DNA of 36,567 nt from an uncultured Sutterella sp. (lineage in GTDB: Bacteria; Pseudomonadota; Gammaproteobacteria; Burkholderiales; Burkholderiaceae_F), in NCBI GenBank assembly GCA_900545275.1, contig UQYG01000020.1:1-36567 (forward strand), in the 5' to 3' direction. A program made the position numbers and the translations under genes. Below, one piece after another: positions 15,637-24,072 of the stretch; the stretch's first letter is position 1, and each line of letters begins with the position of its first letter. The notes below the pieces were generated by a model. It did not search any database. It had not been told where the DNA came from and worked only from the letters and a program-made list of their open reading frames with translations.

Positions 15637-16722
15637 GCTTCTTCACCCACGATCAGTCCCGCAGCCACCGCATCGCACATATGGGCGGAGATGGAACCGC
15701 AGGCTGCGCCGACTGCATACAGGCCGGGAATGGGCTTGAGGTCCTTTGCGCGCAACACTTCAAACTTCGGGTTGACTTCCAACCCGCCCTCGGTCTTGTA
15801 GCAGAACGGGTAGTTCGGCTTCGTGATGTAGAAGGGCGCCTTCAGCGGGCGGAAGAGCGGGTCGGTTCGACCGAATTCCGTATCCTTCCCTGCAGCGGCA
15901 TCGCGATTGATTCGCTCGATGGTTTCCTTGAGCGTCTTCGGGTCGAGTCCGGCCAGTTTAGCCAGTTCTTCCGGCGTGTCCGCTTTGAGAATTCCACCCA
16001 CTTCCATGACTTTGTCGATGTTCCAACGGTCTCGGTTCGGGCCATTGAAGGTTTCTTCGTCAAAGAGAATTCGGCCGCCCTCCTTAATTCCGCGCTGCAT
16101 CAGCGCAAGGAGGCATCCGGTGTAGCGGGAGACGAACTCGTTGAGCATGCGCTTGCCGTCGGGCGCGATGAAGTACGCTTTGTCCACGTCGAACATGATC
16201 CAGGAGATGCTCGGCGACTTATCGTAGGTGCCGTTGTAAAACTTCGGCATGGACTCCATATCTTCGAGAGCTGCGCCGATGTCGCGCCCCATGAGGATGC
16301 CGTCCCCCGTGTGGTCCATCGCCATCCCGTCGCCCAGGCCCGTAAAGCCGATGTCGACCGTCGACCAGTAACGCTTGTGGTGAATCATCATTTCCTTGTT
16401 GTTCACGAAGCCGCCGGTGGCAATGACGACGGAACGGGCTTTGATCGCAATCTTTTTGCCTTTGTCTTTACCGACCACGTATTCGGCGCGGATGCCTGCT
16501 GCGCGGTCGCCGTCCATGACAATTTCTTTGGCGCGAAGTCCCTTCAGGATGGGCACTTTCCTTTCAGCCAGTTCGTTGACCATCCCCTTCACGAAGGTGT
16601 TCATCGAGCCGGGCACCGTCGGGAACTGGAAGTAGCGACCCTTTCGCCTGAGCCGTGCCGGCCAGCAACGCTGCGCCCGCAACCGAACCCTCAAGAAAAG
16701 TTCTTCTCGAAATATTGGCCAT
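15633..16722 (-). pseudogene. Flavoprotein pseudogene: Tat signal joined to the C-terminal two thirds, FAD-binding domain deleted
   Basis: A good start (ATG at 16722 with AAAGGAG upstream) encodes a Tat signal MANISRRTFLEG...GTAQAKG. After about 28 codons, near 16640, the coding sense changes frame and resumes at YFQFPTVPGSMNTFVKGM. That matches residue 173 onward of the paralogue at 16822-18351. About 140 codons, including the GxGxxG Rossmann motif and the first FAD-contacting loops, are missing. The rest (to GLIVGEEA, stop at 15633) is intact and still very similar to the paralogue, so the loss looks recent. The Tat start cannot be read into the main frame without a shift, and a protein without the Rossmann domain could not bind FAD. 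Confidence 0.88.
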
Positions 16723-16763
16723 TTTTGTCTCCTTTACTAAATTCAAAGCTCAAAACTCCCCCC

Positions 16764-16790
16764 TCGGATCCGTCGGAAAGACGGATCCGA
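16764..16790 (-). terminator. Hairpin between the two minus-strand flavoprotein genes
   Basis: TCGGATCCGTC and GACGGATCCGA form a perfect 11-bp stem with a 5-base loop. It follows the stop of the upstream gene (16822). On the minus strand it is followed by GGGGGGAGTTTTG, a poor T-run, so it may be a partial terminator before the pseudogene. Confidence 0.6.
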
Positions 16791-16821
16791 TAAGAAAGGA
16801 AAACGGGGGAGGAGGAAATAA

Positions 16822-18351
16822 TCAGCGCTTGGCGGCCGCCGCAGCAATCGGCCCGACGATCAGGCCGCTGGCAACGACGTCACATAGACGCGTCGAAATG
16901 GAACCGCAGGTCGAACCGACTGCATAAAGTCCCGGGATGACGGATTCATCGGCGGCAGTGATGACCTGGAAGTCGGGATTGACTTCCAACCCACCTTCCG
17001 TCTTGTAGCGGACGGGATAATTCGCCGCCGTGATGTAGAAGGGAGCCTTCAGTGCACGGAAGAGGCGGTCCGTACGGCCGAACTCCGAGTCCTTTCCGGA
17101 CGCCGCATCTTTGTTGATTTGATCGATCGTTTCTCGGAGCCCCTTCGGATCAATGCCGACAGCCTCTGCGAGCGCTTCGGGCGTGTCCGCCTTAAAGAGG
17201 CCCTTGCCTGCAAGCGCCTTTGCGAACTGCCAACGCTCACGGTTCGGGCCCTTGAAGGTGGCTTCGTCGAAGATCGCGTAGCCCGCCACGATGTTGCCCG
17301 ACATCATCTTCAGCGCACAACCCGAATAACGAGACAAATGTTCGTTCGTGAAACGCTTACCGTCGGGACCGACCAGATAGGCGGTATCCACGTCGAACAT
17401 GATCCAGGAAATTCCGGGCGTTCCCTTCTGCGGCGCCGCGTAGAACTTCGGCATGCATTCCATGTCCTCAACGGCCGCACCGACCTTTTTCCCCATGATG
17501 ATGCCGTCACCCGTATGGTCATCGGGAACGCCTTCGCCCACGGCGGTAAAACCGGTCGGCGCCTTCGTCCAATAACGCTTGTACCGCTTCATCAGATACT
17601 CGCTGTCGAGAAATCCGCCCGTAGCGACAATGACCGATTTGGCTCCAATCGAAAGACTCTTTCCCTTCGATTTTCCGACGGAGTAAGTGGCTTCGGCACC
17701 GACGACGGCCTCGCCTTCCTTCACGAGTTTTTCGGCTCGGAGGCCCTTGATGATCTCCACCTTCCTTTCGGAGAGTTCGTCGAGCATTCCCTTCACGAAT
17801 TTCGACATCGAGCCGTTCACCGTTGGCAGTTGGAAGGGTTTGGCGGGATTCATCGGCATGAATTCGATGCCGTAGGAGGCGACGAATTCGATCACCTTCG
17901 GCGAATACTGTGCGGAACGGTGCAGAACTTCCGGATCGTGTTTATTGATGCCGGAGTAAATGACCGACAACGGCAGATTGTCCCTCACCTTGCTCAACGG
18001 CTCATCGTCAGTACCGGCGCAAATCTGCTTCCAATAGTCTTCAATTTCGACGTTTTTGGTGATCCCCACCTTGTCGTGATAGGGGGTGCGGGCCGTGTAG
18101 AACTGACCGGCCGACATCAAACCGTCGCCGCCCAACCAGAGACGCTTGTCGATCACGATCACCTTCGCCCCGGCGCGGGCCGCCGTGACGGCCGCCGTCA
18201 GTCCGGCAAAGCCGCCGCCGATGATCAAAACGTCGGCAGTTTTGTCCCAGGTCCGGTCGGATTTCGCCGCCAGCGCGGACGTCGTTGAAGCCGCTACGAC
18301 GGAAGTGGCCGCAATCGACTGCAACAACGTACGACGAGAAATGCTGTTCAT
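16822..18351 (-). CDS. Tat-exported FAD-dependent oxidoreductase (intact paralogue of the pseudogene)
   Basis: The start is set at the ATG at 18351, preceded by AAAAAAGGAGAAG, giving 509 residues; an upstream in-frame start at 18408 lacks these signals. Tat motif SRRTLLQ (5-11), Ala/Ser-rich h-region and cleavage near ALA are followed by the Rossmann motif GGGFAG (45-50). The C-terminal FAD segment is GLYAVGSTCGSISTRLCDVVASG. An Arg is kept in the position of the catalytic acid (LSRYSG) and near the C-terminal Arg (STRLCD). The fumarate-type His is replaced by Tyr (YKTEGG), and the other substrate His is absent (ECMPKF). It belongs to the same fold as the other flavoproteins but to a different substrate class, unknown here. 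It is divergent from the flavoprotein gene at 19101. Confidence 0.9.
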   Translation of the reverse strand: MNSISRRTLLQSIAATSVVAASTTSALAAKSDRTWDKTADVLIIGGGFAGLTAAVTAARAGAKVIVIDKRLWLGGDGLMSAGQFYTARTPYHDKVGITKNVEIEDYWKQICAGTDDEPLSKVRDNLPLSVIYSGINKHDPEVLHRSAQYSPKVIEFVASYGIEFMPMNPAKPFQLPTVNGSMSKFVKGMLDELSERKVEIIKGLRAEKLVKEGEAVVGAEATYSVGKSKGKSLSIGAKSVIVATGGFLDSEYLMKRYKRYWTKAPTGFTAVGEGVPDDHTGDGIIMGKKVGAAVEDMECMPKFYAAPQKGTPGISWIMFDVDTAYLVGPDGKRFTNEHLSRYSGCALKMMSGNIVAGYAIFDEATFKGPNRERWQFAKALAGKGLFKADTPEALAEAVGIDPKGLRETIDQINKDAASGKDSEFGRTDRLFRALKAPFYITAANYPVRYKTEGGLEVNPDFQVITAADESVIPGLYAVGSTCGSISTRLCDVVASGLIVGPIAAAAAKR

Positions 18352-19100
18352 AATCTTCTCCTTTTTTGGGAACCGCTGAATACTTGCGGTTCCAACAGGA
18401 GAGAGCATAGAAATCCCAAGGTATTTTGAAAAATTGTGATTGCGAATGCTAGATATAAATCGAATCTATACCTATAGACGCCCTCAAAATGCAAATGACG
18501 AGAAATGACGGGAGGGGCAGCCGCGATCACTTCACGACCAAACCGAGGCAGTCTCATTTTGTCGCCTTCCACGTCTTTGCTACCATTTGCACTCTGAGTC
18601 GGATCTTTTGAGCGCCCAACGATCGGGGCGCATGCATAACCTCAAACCTATGACGATACCGGACCAACACCGACGCGTCGCTTGGATCTTTGAGGTCGCA
18701 CGGGAGGAGGGGAGGATGGCCCCGTATTCTTTGTAGCAAAAACGGCCGCGATGCTCGGCGCGTGCCGAAATCTTTCGGGATTCGACGTGCGAACGAAGAT
18801 CCTGACTTGTGGTGATGTCATGCGGCCGGTCGAGGAGTTCGCGCCGTTTGCGATCTAAAAGGGAAGGCGCGGGCAGTCGGATTCGGTGATGGCACTCATC
18901 ACGAGTTTTCAAAACGATGAATCGGAAGGGCATGGAGGCTGAGCGCTTGTCCGGAGGGCGGACGGGGCTGGAATTTCAAGCGGCCGTCGGAATCCCCCTC
19001 ATTTACCGACGGCAAACGGTGACGGAAAATGACGTAATCGCTTCAAGTCTCGACCGCGCCCCGGAGCGCAATCCGCACAAACGAAAGAAAGGAGATTTCT
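18352..19100. other. Divergent intergenic region between two flavoprotein genes
   Basis: The left 150 bases are AT-rich and hold likely promoter elements for the minus-strand gene (TATGCT with TTTTCA 17 bases upstream, weak) and a dyad at 18465-18478. The remainder (about 18500-19080) has overlapping short frames on both strands. Two minus-strand frames there (18554-18933) contain protein-like stretches but no family is recognised. AAAGGAG at 19088-19094 serves the gene at 19101. Confidence 0.45.
18465..18478. promoter_or_regulatory. Perfect dyad TCTATA-CC-TATAGA, candidate operator
   Basis: Two 6-base half-sites are separated by two bases, about 115 bases upstream of the flavoprotein start at 18351 inside an AT-rich patch. 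Distance and symmetry suit a dimeric regulator such as the LysR protein encoded nearby (inference). Confidence 0.4.
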
Positions 19101-20636
19101 ATGACCGCTCTCTCCCGCCGCGACTGGCTCAAGACCGCCGCCGGCTCCGCGCTTCTCGCCGGAGCCTCCGTCGCCCGTGCGCAGTGCACGGATCCCATGC
19201 CGCCCCAATGGGACGAAACCTTCGACGTCGGCGTGATCGGCTCGGGCTTTGCAGGCCTGGCCGCGGCGATCGAGGCGCGCCTCGCGGGCGCGAGCGTGTG
19301 CGTCCTCGAAAAGATGCGCGTGCACGGCGGCAACAGTTCGATCAACGGCGGCATCATGGGCGTTCCGGGAACGCCCATGCAGAAAAAACAAGGTTATGAA
19401 GACTCTCCCGAACTCATGGCGGAAGACATGATCCGCGAGGGCGCCGGCATGAACCATCCCGACAAGGTCCTCCACATGTGCCGCGAAGCGCTTCCCACCT
19501 GGGAGTGGACCGTCAGGGAGCTCGGCGTCGAGTGGGTTGAAGAGCGCGTCTCGCAGGAAGGCGGTCATTCGGTGCCGCGCTGTGCGATTCTCAAGACGGG
19601 ATCGGGTTCGGAGATCGTCAACAAGGAGCTCAAAAAGCTTGAGAGCCTCGGCGTGAAGCCTCGTCTTCGCACCTATCTCGAGCGCATCGTCCGCGATGCC
19701 GACGGGCGCGTCAAGGGCGTGAAGGTCCGCGAAGGCTACCGCTTTCCCGATGCTTCTTCGGGAAAGGTGAAGTACATCTGCGCCAAGAAGGGCGTGGTGC
19801 TCGCTCACGGCGGGTTCGGAGCGGACGTCGCCTTCCGGAAGATTCAGGATCCGAAGTTGACGGAAAAAATCGGCACGACCTGTCAGCCGGGCGCCACGTC
19901 GGAATGTTGGCGCGAAGCGGCCCGCATCGGCTGCCACATGATCCAGACCGACTGGATTCAGTGCGCGCCCTGGTCGGCGCCGCAGGAAAAGGGCATGGGG
20001 ATCGCGCTCTTTTTTGCGCAGGGTGCGGCCGCCATGTACGGCGTTTGGGTGGAAGACAAGGGCGGGAAGCGCTTCGTGAACGAACTCGCCAACCGCAAGG
20101 TGCGTTCCGACGCCATCATGGTCTACCTCAACAAGGGCGGGCACTGCTACGCCGTCGCCGATTCCGTCGGGACGCAGCCGATGACGGTCTCGCGCCCGGG
20201 GATGCTCGAAAAGATGCTCGAGCGAAAGTGCGTGCGCAGGTACGAAACGCTCGAGGAACTCGCGGCGGGCGAGAAGATCAATCTCGAAGGCCTCAAGGCG
20301 AGCGTCGCCGAGTGGAACGAGGCCGTGGAAACCGGCAGGGACGCACGCTTCGGGCGCTACGTCAACAAGCACGCCAAGCCCATGGGACAGGGGCCCTGGT
20401 ACGTTTCCGAAATGGTGCCGAAGGTGCACCATTGCATGGGCGGGATCTACACCGACATGCGGGCGCAGGCGATGGACATCGAAGGCGACCGCCCGATTCC
20501 GGGGCTCTACGCCGCGGGCGAAGCGACGGGCGGCGTGCACGGCGCGGTGCGTCTGGGCTCCTGCGCGGTGACGGACTGCATCGTGTACGGGCGCATTGCG
20601 GGGCGCGAGGTCGCGAAGGAAAAGCCCTGGTGCTGA
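19101..20636 (+). CDS. Tat-exported FAD-dependent reductase (close paralogue of the 5421 gene)
   Basis: The 511-residue protein is alignable along its whole length with the product of the gene at 5421, with long identical runs and the same unusual C-terminal Trp-Cys. Tat motif SRRDWLK (5-11), cleavage near ARA (25-27), Rossmann GSGFAG (47-52). Catalytic-position residues agree with the paralogue: R332 (LANRK), H443 (HHCMGG), R484, and Cys in place of the second His (QCAP). Enzymatic function is therefore probably the same or nearly so. Unlike the paralogue it has no cytochrome gene after it and no LysR divergent from it, and its codons are much more GC-rich. It shares the AAAGGAGATTTCT ribosome-binding context with the gene at 12282. 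Confidence 0.92.
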   Translation: MTALSRRDWLKTAAGSALLAGASVARAQCTDPMPPQWDETFDVGVIGSGFAGLAAAIEARLAGASVCVLEKMRVHGGNSSINGGIMGVPGTPMQKKQGYEDSPELMAEDMIREGAGMNHPDKVLHMCREALPTWEWTVRELGVEWVEERVSQEGGHSVPRCAILKTGSGSEIVNKELKKLESLGVKPRLRTYLERIVRDADGRVKGVKVREGYRFPDASSGKVKYICAKKGVVLAHGGFGADVAFRKIQDPKLTEKIGTTCQPGATSECWREAARIGCHMIQTDWIQCAPWSAPQEKGMGIALFFAQGAAAMYGVWVEDKGGKRFVNELANRKVRSDAIMVYLNKGGHCYAVADSVGTQPMTVSRPGMLEKMLERKCVRRYETLEELAAGEKINLEGLKASVAEWNEAVETGRDARFGRYVNKHAKPMGQGPWYVSEMVPKVHHCMGGIYTDMRAQAMDIEGDRPIPGLYAAGEATGGVHGAVRLGSCAVTDCIVYGRIAGREVAKEKPWC

Positions 20637-20657
20637 AGCGCAGGGACGAAAAGAGAT

Positions 20658-20719
20658 GGGGGAGGAATGTCCCTCCCCCGGCAGGACGGGGCGGGGAGAA
20701 TTTCTGATTTTCTCCGCCC
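20658..20719 (+). terminator. Tandem hairpins after the flavoprotein gene
   Basis: GGGGGAGG (20658-20665) pairs with CCTCCCCC (20672-20679). A second stem joins GGGCGG...AGAA (20688-20700, two bulged G) to TTCTCCGCCC (20710-20719). T-rich sequence after it is interrupted (GTTCTCTTCCTC). Together they probably end the transcript. Confidence 0.6.
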
Positions 20720-21015
20720 GTTCTCTTCCTCTGGGTTTCCCCGGCGTCGTTGCCGCGGGCGCCGGAAAAGTCGGTCCTCAAGTCTCGGTTCGTGCTCAAT
20801 GGGGAAGGCGGTTGCGGGCCTGCGGAGCGGCACGGAATTCAGAAGCTTGCCGTGCCCGCGCACAAGCGCTTCCCACGCGATTCGCCCGACGGCGCCGACG
20901 TTCGAGGGCTCGACGCCCACCCGCTCGAGGATAGACGCGAAACTTCGGGATCGGGACGAATTGCGCGGACGGCCGTTCGTCCAAAATCGCCTCCCGGGCC
21001 GATTCAACCGTTACA
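20720..21015. other. Upstream region of the ATPase gene, partly duplicated
   Basis: No gene is seen. The last 80 bases match 7820-7904 upstream of the ATPase remnant. TACAAT at 21012-21017 overlaps the first possible ATG and could be a -10 box, in which case the ATG at 21052 would be the start. Confidence 0.45.
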
Positions 21016-22644
21016 ATGCTTGACATCGACATTAAGGGCACTACGCACTCCATGGACAAAGACCGGATCTTTCCTCCGCTTCCTCTGGGTACCTCGACCT
21101 TTTCGGCACTTCGCCTCAACGGCGAAATCTACGTCGACAAGACCCGCCTCATATACAGCCTTTGCAGCAAGCCGGGCAAAGTTTTTTTGGCTCGTCCTCG
21201 TCGGTTTGGAAAATCTCTTTTGGTTTCGACTTTCCATTCCCTTTTCAAGTACGGAGTGCGTGAATTTTCTGGACTTGCCATCGAATCCGTGTGGCATGAA
21301 AGACGTTATCCTGTCGTATGGCTTGATTTTTCCGAACTCGGATCTTGCGATTCGCCGCATGATTTTGAAACTGAATTTCGTCGGTTGGTCTGCGAGAACT
21401 TCGCCGATGCGGGATATGAGGGAGAGCCTGACTGGCTGCAGTTTTCGCGCTGGCTTGCCGGACAGCCGATGAGAAGCATCGTACTTCTCATCGACGAATA
21501 CGACGCGCCTTTGACCGCTTGTTTGAACGACCCTGCGCTGTTTGAAGAAATTCAAAACATCCTCGGCAAATTCTTCCGGACGCTGAAGTCCAAAGAAGGC
21601 GCTCTGCGGTTCTTCTTCATGACCGGGATCACGAAATTCGCCAATACGGGCATTTTTTCCGGCTTCAACAATCTGCAGGACATCACGCTCGATCCGCAAT
21701 ACGGCGCATTGCTCGGATATACGGAGAAGGAAATTCGGGATTCGTTCTCCTCCCATCTCTCGCGTGCGGCCGACGTGCTCAAACGTACCGAACAATCGAT
21801 CGTTGAAGAATTGCGCCTCCGCTACAACGGGTTCTGCTTTGATGAAGAAGCCTCCGTGCGGGTCTTTTGTCCGTGGTCGGTGTTGAATTTCTTCAATCAG
21901 CCCGCGCGCGGATTTCAAAACTATTGGTACCGAAGCGGCGGACGACCCGCCGTACTCATGGAGTACCTGAGGTCGCATCCGCTCGACAATCCTGCTTCGT
22001 ACGGCCGGCCGCAGCCCCTCATGCTGAGCGCTTTGGAGGCTTCGAACACCCTGAACGACCTGCCGCTTGTGTCGCTTTTGGTTCAGACCGGGTACCTCAC
22101 GATCAAGGAACGAGCCTTGGAAGGGCTTCTTGTCGTCGGGTATCCGAACCGCGAGGTGTCGGATTCAATGGCGCAGCTTTATGCGGATGAACTTCTGCGC
22201 GGAGCGGATCGTCTTGCGATCGGACTCCCCGGAATTGAAGGGACGCTCGCCAACGGGAGTCTTGAAGAGGTCGTGTCGCTCTTCAACCGCGTCTTCAGCG
22301 CAATTGACTACGACCGTTACCCGATACGGGACGAGGCGTCCTGCCGCGCTTTCCTGCAGGTGCTCCTCATCGGAGCGGCCATGATGCCGGAAGTCGAGGT
22401 TCACAATGCGCACGGTCGAAGCGACCTCGAAGTCGAGGCCGGGCCGCGCCGTTGGGTCTTCGAAATCAAGTTTGCCCGATCGGAATCCCATACGCAGAAG
22501 CTTTTGGCCGAAGGCGTCGCGCAGCTGAAGGCTCGTCGATACGGCGAAGCGGCGCCTCTCCTGTCGGGCGCAGGCGTCAAGTCCGCCGTTCTCGTCTTTT
22601 CGGGCGAAAAACGGCGGTTCACGGCCTCAACCGCCGTCAGCTGA
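21016..22644 (+). CDS. AAA-ATPase-like protein with C-terminal PD-(D/E)XK nuclease domain
   Basis: The 542-residue protein has the layout of the AAA-ATPase_like/PDDEXK_9 family (formerly DUF1703). The N-terminal motif LPLGTSTFSALRLNGEIYVD leads into the P-loop-like RPRRFGKS (61-68), Walker B LLIDEYDAPL (157-166) and a sensor-like FFFMTGITKFA. The C-terminal nuclease signature has D470 (GRSDLEV) and E483-x-K485 (FEIKF). Family members are abundant, often multicopy, in gut anaerobes; their biological role is unsettled. The first ATG at 21016 lacks a ribosome-binding site, and 21052 (MDKDRIFPP) fits family starts equally well. It is the intact partner of the remnant at 7905. The last codons overlap an inverted repeat. 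Confidence 0.88.
   Translation: MLDIDIKGTTHSMDKDRIFPPLPLGTSTFSALRLNGEIYVDKTRLIYSLCSKPGKVFLARPRRFGKSLLVSTFHSLFKYGVREFSGLAIESVWHERRYPVVWLDFSELGSCDSPHDFETEFRRLVCENFADAGYEGEPDWLQFSRWLAGQPMRSIVLLIDEYDAPLTACLNDPALFEEIQNILGKFFRTLKSKEGALRFFFMTGITKFANTGIFSGFNNLQDITLDPQYGALLGYTEKEIRDSFSSHLSRAADVLKRTEQSIVEELRLRYNGFCFDEEASVRVFCPWSVLNFFNQPARGFQNYWYRSGGRPAVLMEYLRSHPLDNPASYGRPQPLMLSALEASNTLNDLPLVSLLVQTGYLTIKERALEGLLVVGYPNREVSDSMAQLYADELLRGADRLAIGLPGIEGTLANGSLEEVVSLFNRVFSAIDYDRYPIRDEASCRAFLQVLLIGAAMMPEVEVHNAHGRSDLEVEAGPRRWVFEIKFARSESHTQKLLAEGVAQLKARRYGEAAPLLSGAGVKSAVLVFSGEKRRFTASTAVS
22606..22637 (-). terminator. Minus-strand terminator-like hairpin in the ATPase 3' end
   Basis: ACGGCGGTT (22611-22619) and AACCGCCGT (22629-22637) form a 9-bp stem with the same 9-base loop as in the copy at 8045-8067. 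On the minus strand it runs into a T-tract (from the A-run just left of it). It overlaps the coding sequence of the last residues. Confidence 0.5.
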
Positions 22645-22713
22645 TCAAAGCGTCAAGGAAGCAATCCCGCTTTGCGGCATGACGCCGCCGTCGGAATTCC
22701 GTTCCCGACTCTC

Positions 22714-23130
22714 ATGCGGCTCTTTTCGTCCCCCGCTTTCATTTTCGGAGGCGTCTTGTCCGTCCGCGCGGCCTTCCCGGCGCGGGCGGATGAACTGGCC
22801 TCTCCGCCCGAACTAGCGGACGTCGCGGTCGGACTCGTCGACACCTTCCATCCGCGCTTTTGCATCGACGTTTGTACGTCTCTGATCGTAAGACTCAAGG
22901 CCCGCCATCCGCAGTATCGCTTTCGGTCGGAGGAACGGCCGCCGGGCAAACCCGTCGATCCCTCGAAGTTTGGCCTAAACGACTTCGTGATCTTTTCAAG
23001 CGGCGACGCCGTTCGCGAGAGCGACCCGGGGTGGCGGCGTGCGTCGCGGGGTGCGATCTGCCGGTCGAACGGGCCAAGGCCGACGACCGTTGCATCGATG
23101 ACGCCAGCATCGATGCCTGCGTCGGCCTGA
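22714..23130 (+). pseudogene. Truncated second copy of the PhnD-type sensor kinase
   Basis: From the ATG at 22714 about 105 codons match the kinase at 8140 (MRLFSSPAFIFGGVLSVRAA, VGLVDTFHPRF, VIFSSGDAVRESD). Homology stops near 23030 and unrelated residues lead to a stop at 23130. The rest of the binding domain, the membrane helix and the entire kinase core are missing. The TATAAT box present before the intact copy is absent. Confidence 0.88.
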
Positions 23131-23252
23131 TCCACTACTTCGAATCGGCGTTTGACCGGGCCGGTCCGGAACCCGGCATAAACGGAAGAGAGCCTCATCC
23201 GAGCGATCAGAGGGCCTTTCAATCACCTGTGAAGATCCGCAATTTCCGGTGA
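23031..23252 (+). other. Unidentified gene fragment after the kinase truncation point
   Basis: In the frame ending at 23252 about 70 residues look protein-like (GVAACVAGCDLPVERAKADD...CVGLIHYFESAFDRAGPEPG...VKIRNFR). There is no start codon of its own and the family is not recognised. It may be the 3' end of whatever gene recombined into the kinase copy. Confidence 0.3.
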
Positions 23253-24072
23253 AAAGAGATCGATTCGGAATCCGTAACGAGACCCCAGAGTTTCCCTGAG
23301 TGCCGCGGGCGCGAAAGGTCGGAATTTCGAAACACACAAAGAAATGGAGTCGCCCAAACGAACACTGCGGGAGGGAAGGTTGAACGAGATGTTCCGGAGT
23401 TTTCTTGAATTAGAATTCGGCTAACTCTCCGATAGCCGTAGTAAATGACGGAATCTTTCCCTTCCGGCGGGCGATGGACAAAAAGATTTTTGTTACCATG
23501 CCGTAGCCTTGAAGGGGCCTTCCCTTGCCGCATTCAAATCGACCGGAAGACGCAAAAACGACCTCGTTCTTCGCCGATGCGAATGTCTTCGCTGCGCCGC
23601 AGCGAGACCGCGGCACACTTCGGATCGGGCCCCGGGAGGATCATTCCGCATGTCAGACCGGCCGACAGGGGAGATCGGCGAACCGGGTTTGCGCGGTCTG
23701 TTTTCCTCTTCGATTGTCCCGGCATGACGCTTCAGCGTTGCGCCGGGTTTTCCGTTTCCTCTCCTTCATTTTTTTCGGTCACTCGCCGCCCGTTCGCTGC
23801 ATGGAGGACGAACGTGCGCACGGCGCCGCCGGGACGTGCCGTCTACTCCGCACTCCCTCGTGAGACCGACCGGTCCGCAAAGACCGTTTTGCCTTCTTTC
23901 GTCGTGCGGCTTACGCCGCCCGGCCTCTCCTCCGCGCTTTCTTTTCGGTGTTCCGACGCGCGGCTTTTGCCGTGCGTCTTCGCCGTGAAGTTCTGATTCG
24001 CCGTCGGGGCGAAGGAGCGTTCACGCCCGGTCCTTCGACGTCGACACCCGATATTGTCCGTGTTGCTTTCGT
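23253..24072. other. Long intergenic region before the giant autotransporter
   Basis: Overlapping Arg/Ser-rich frames on both strands look like composition artefacts. A 6-bp hairpin lies at 23418-23438 and a small dyad CAAAAAGATTTTTG near 23470-23483. The presumed promoter of the autotransporter (about 24030-24060) has no clear consensus, and no strong ribosome-binding site precedes the ATG at 24073. Confidence 0.4.

Noticed and set aside
18554..18933. Possible relic of a transposase on the minus strand
   Set aside because: Some stretches look protein-like in two frames, but I could not match them to any family, so no mobile element is called.
21016..22644. AAA-ATPase/nuclease plus AlbA_2 protein as a phage-defence system
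   Set aside because: The two genes are 19 kb apart with no shared operon, and the nuclease family's role is not established. The sequence gives no direct support for defence.
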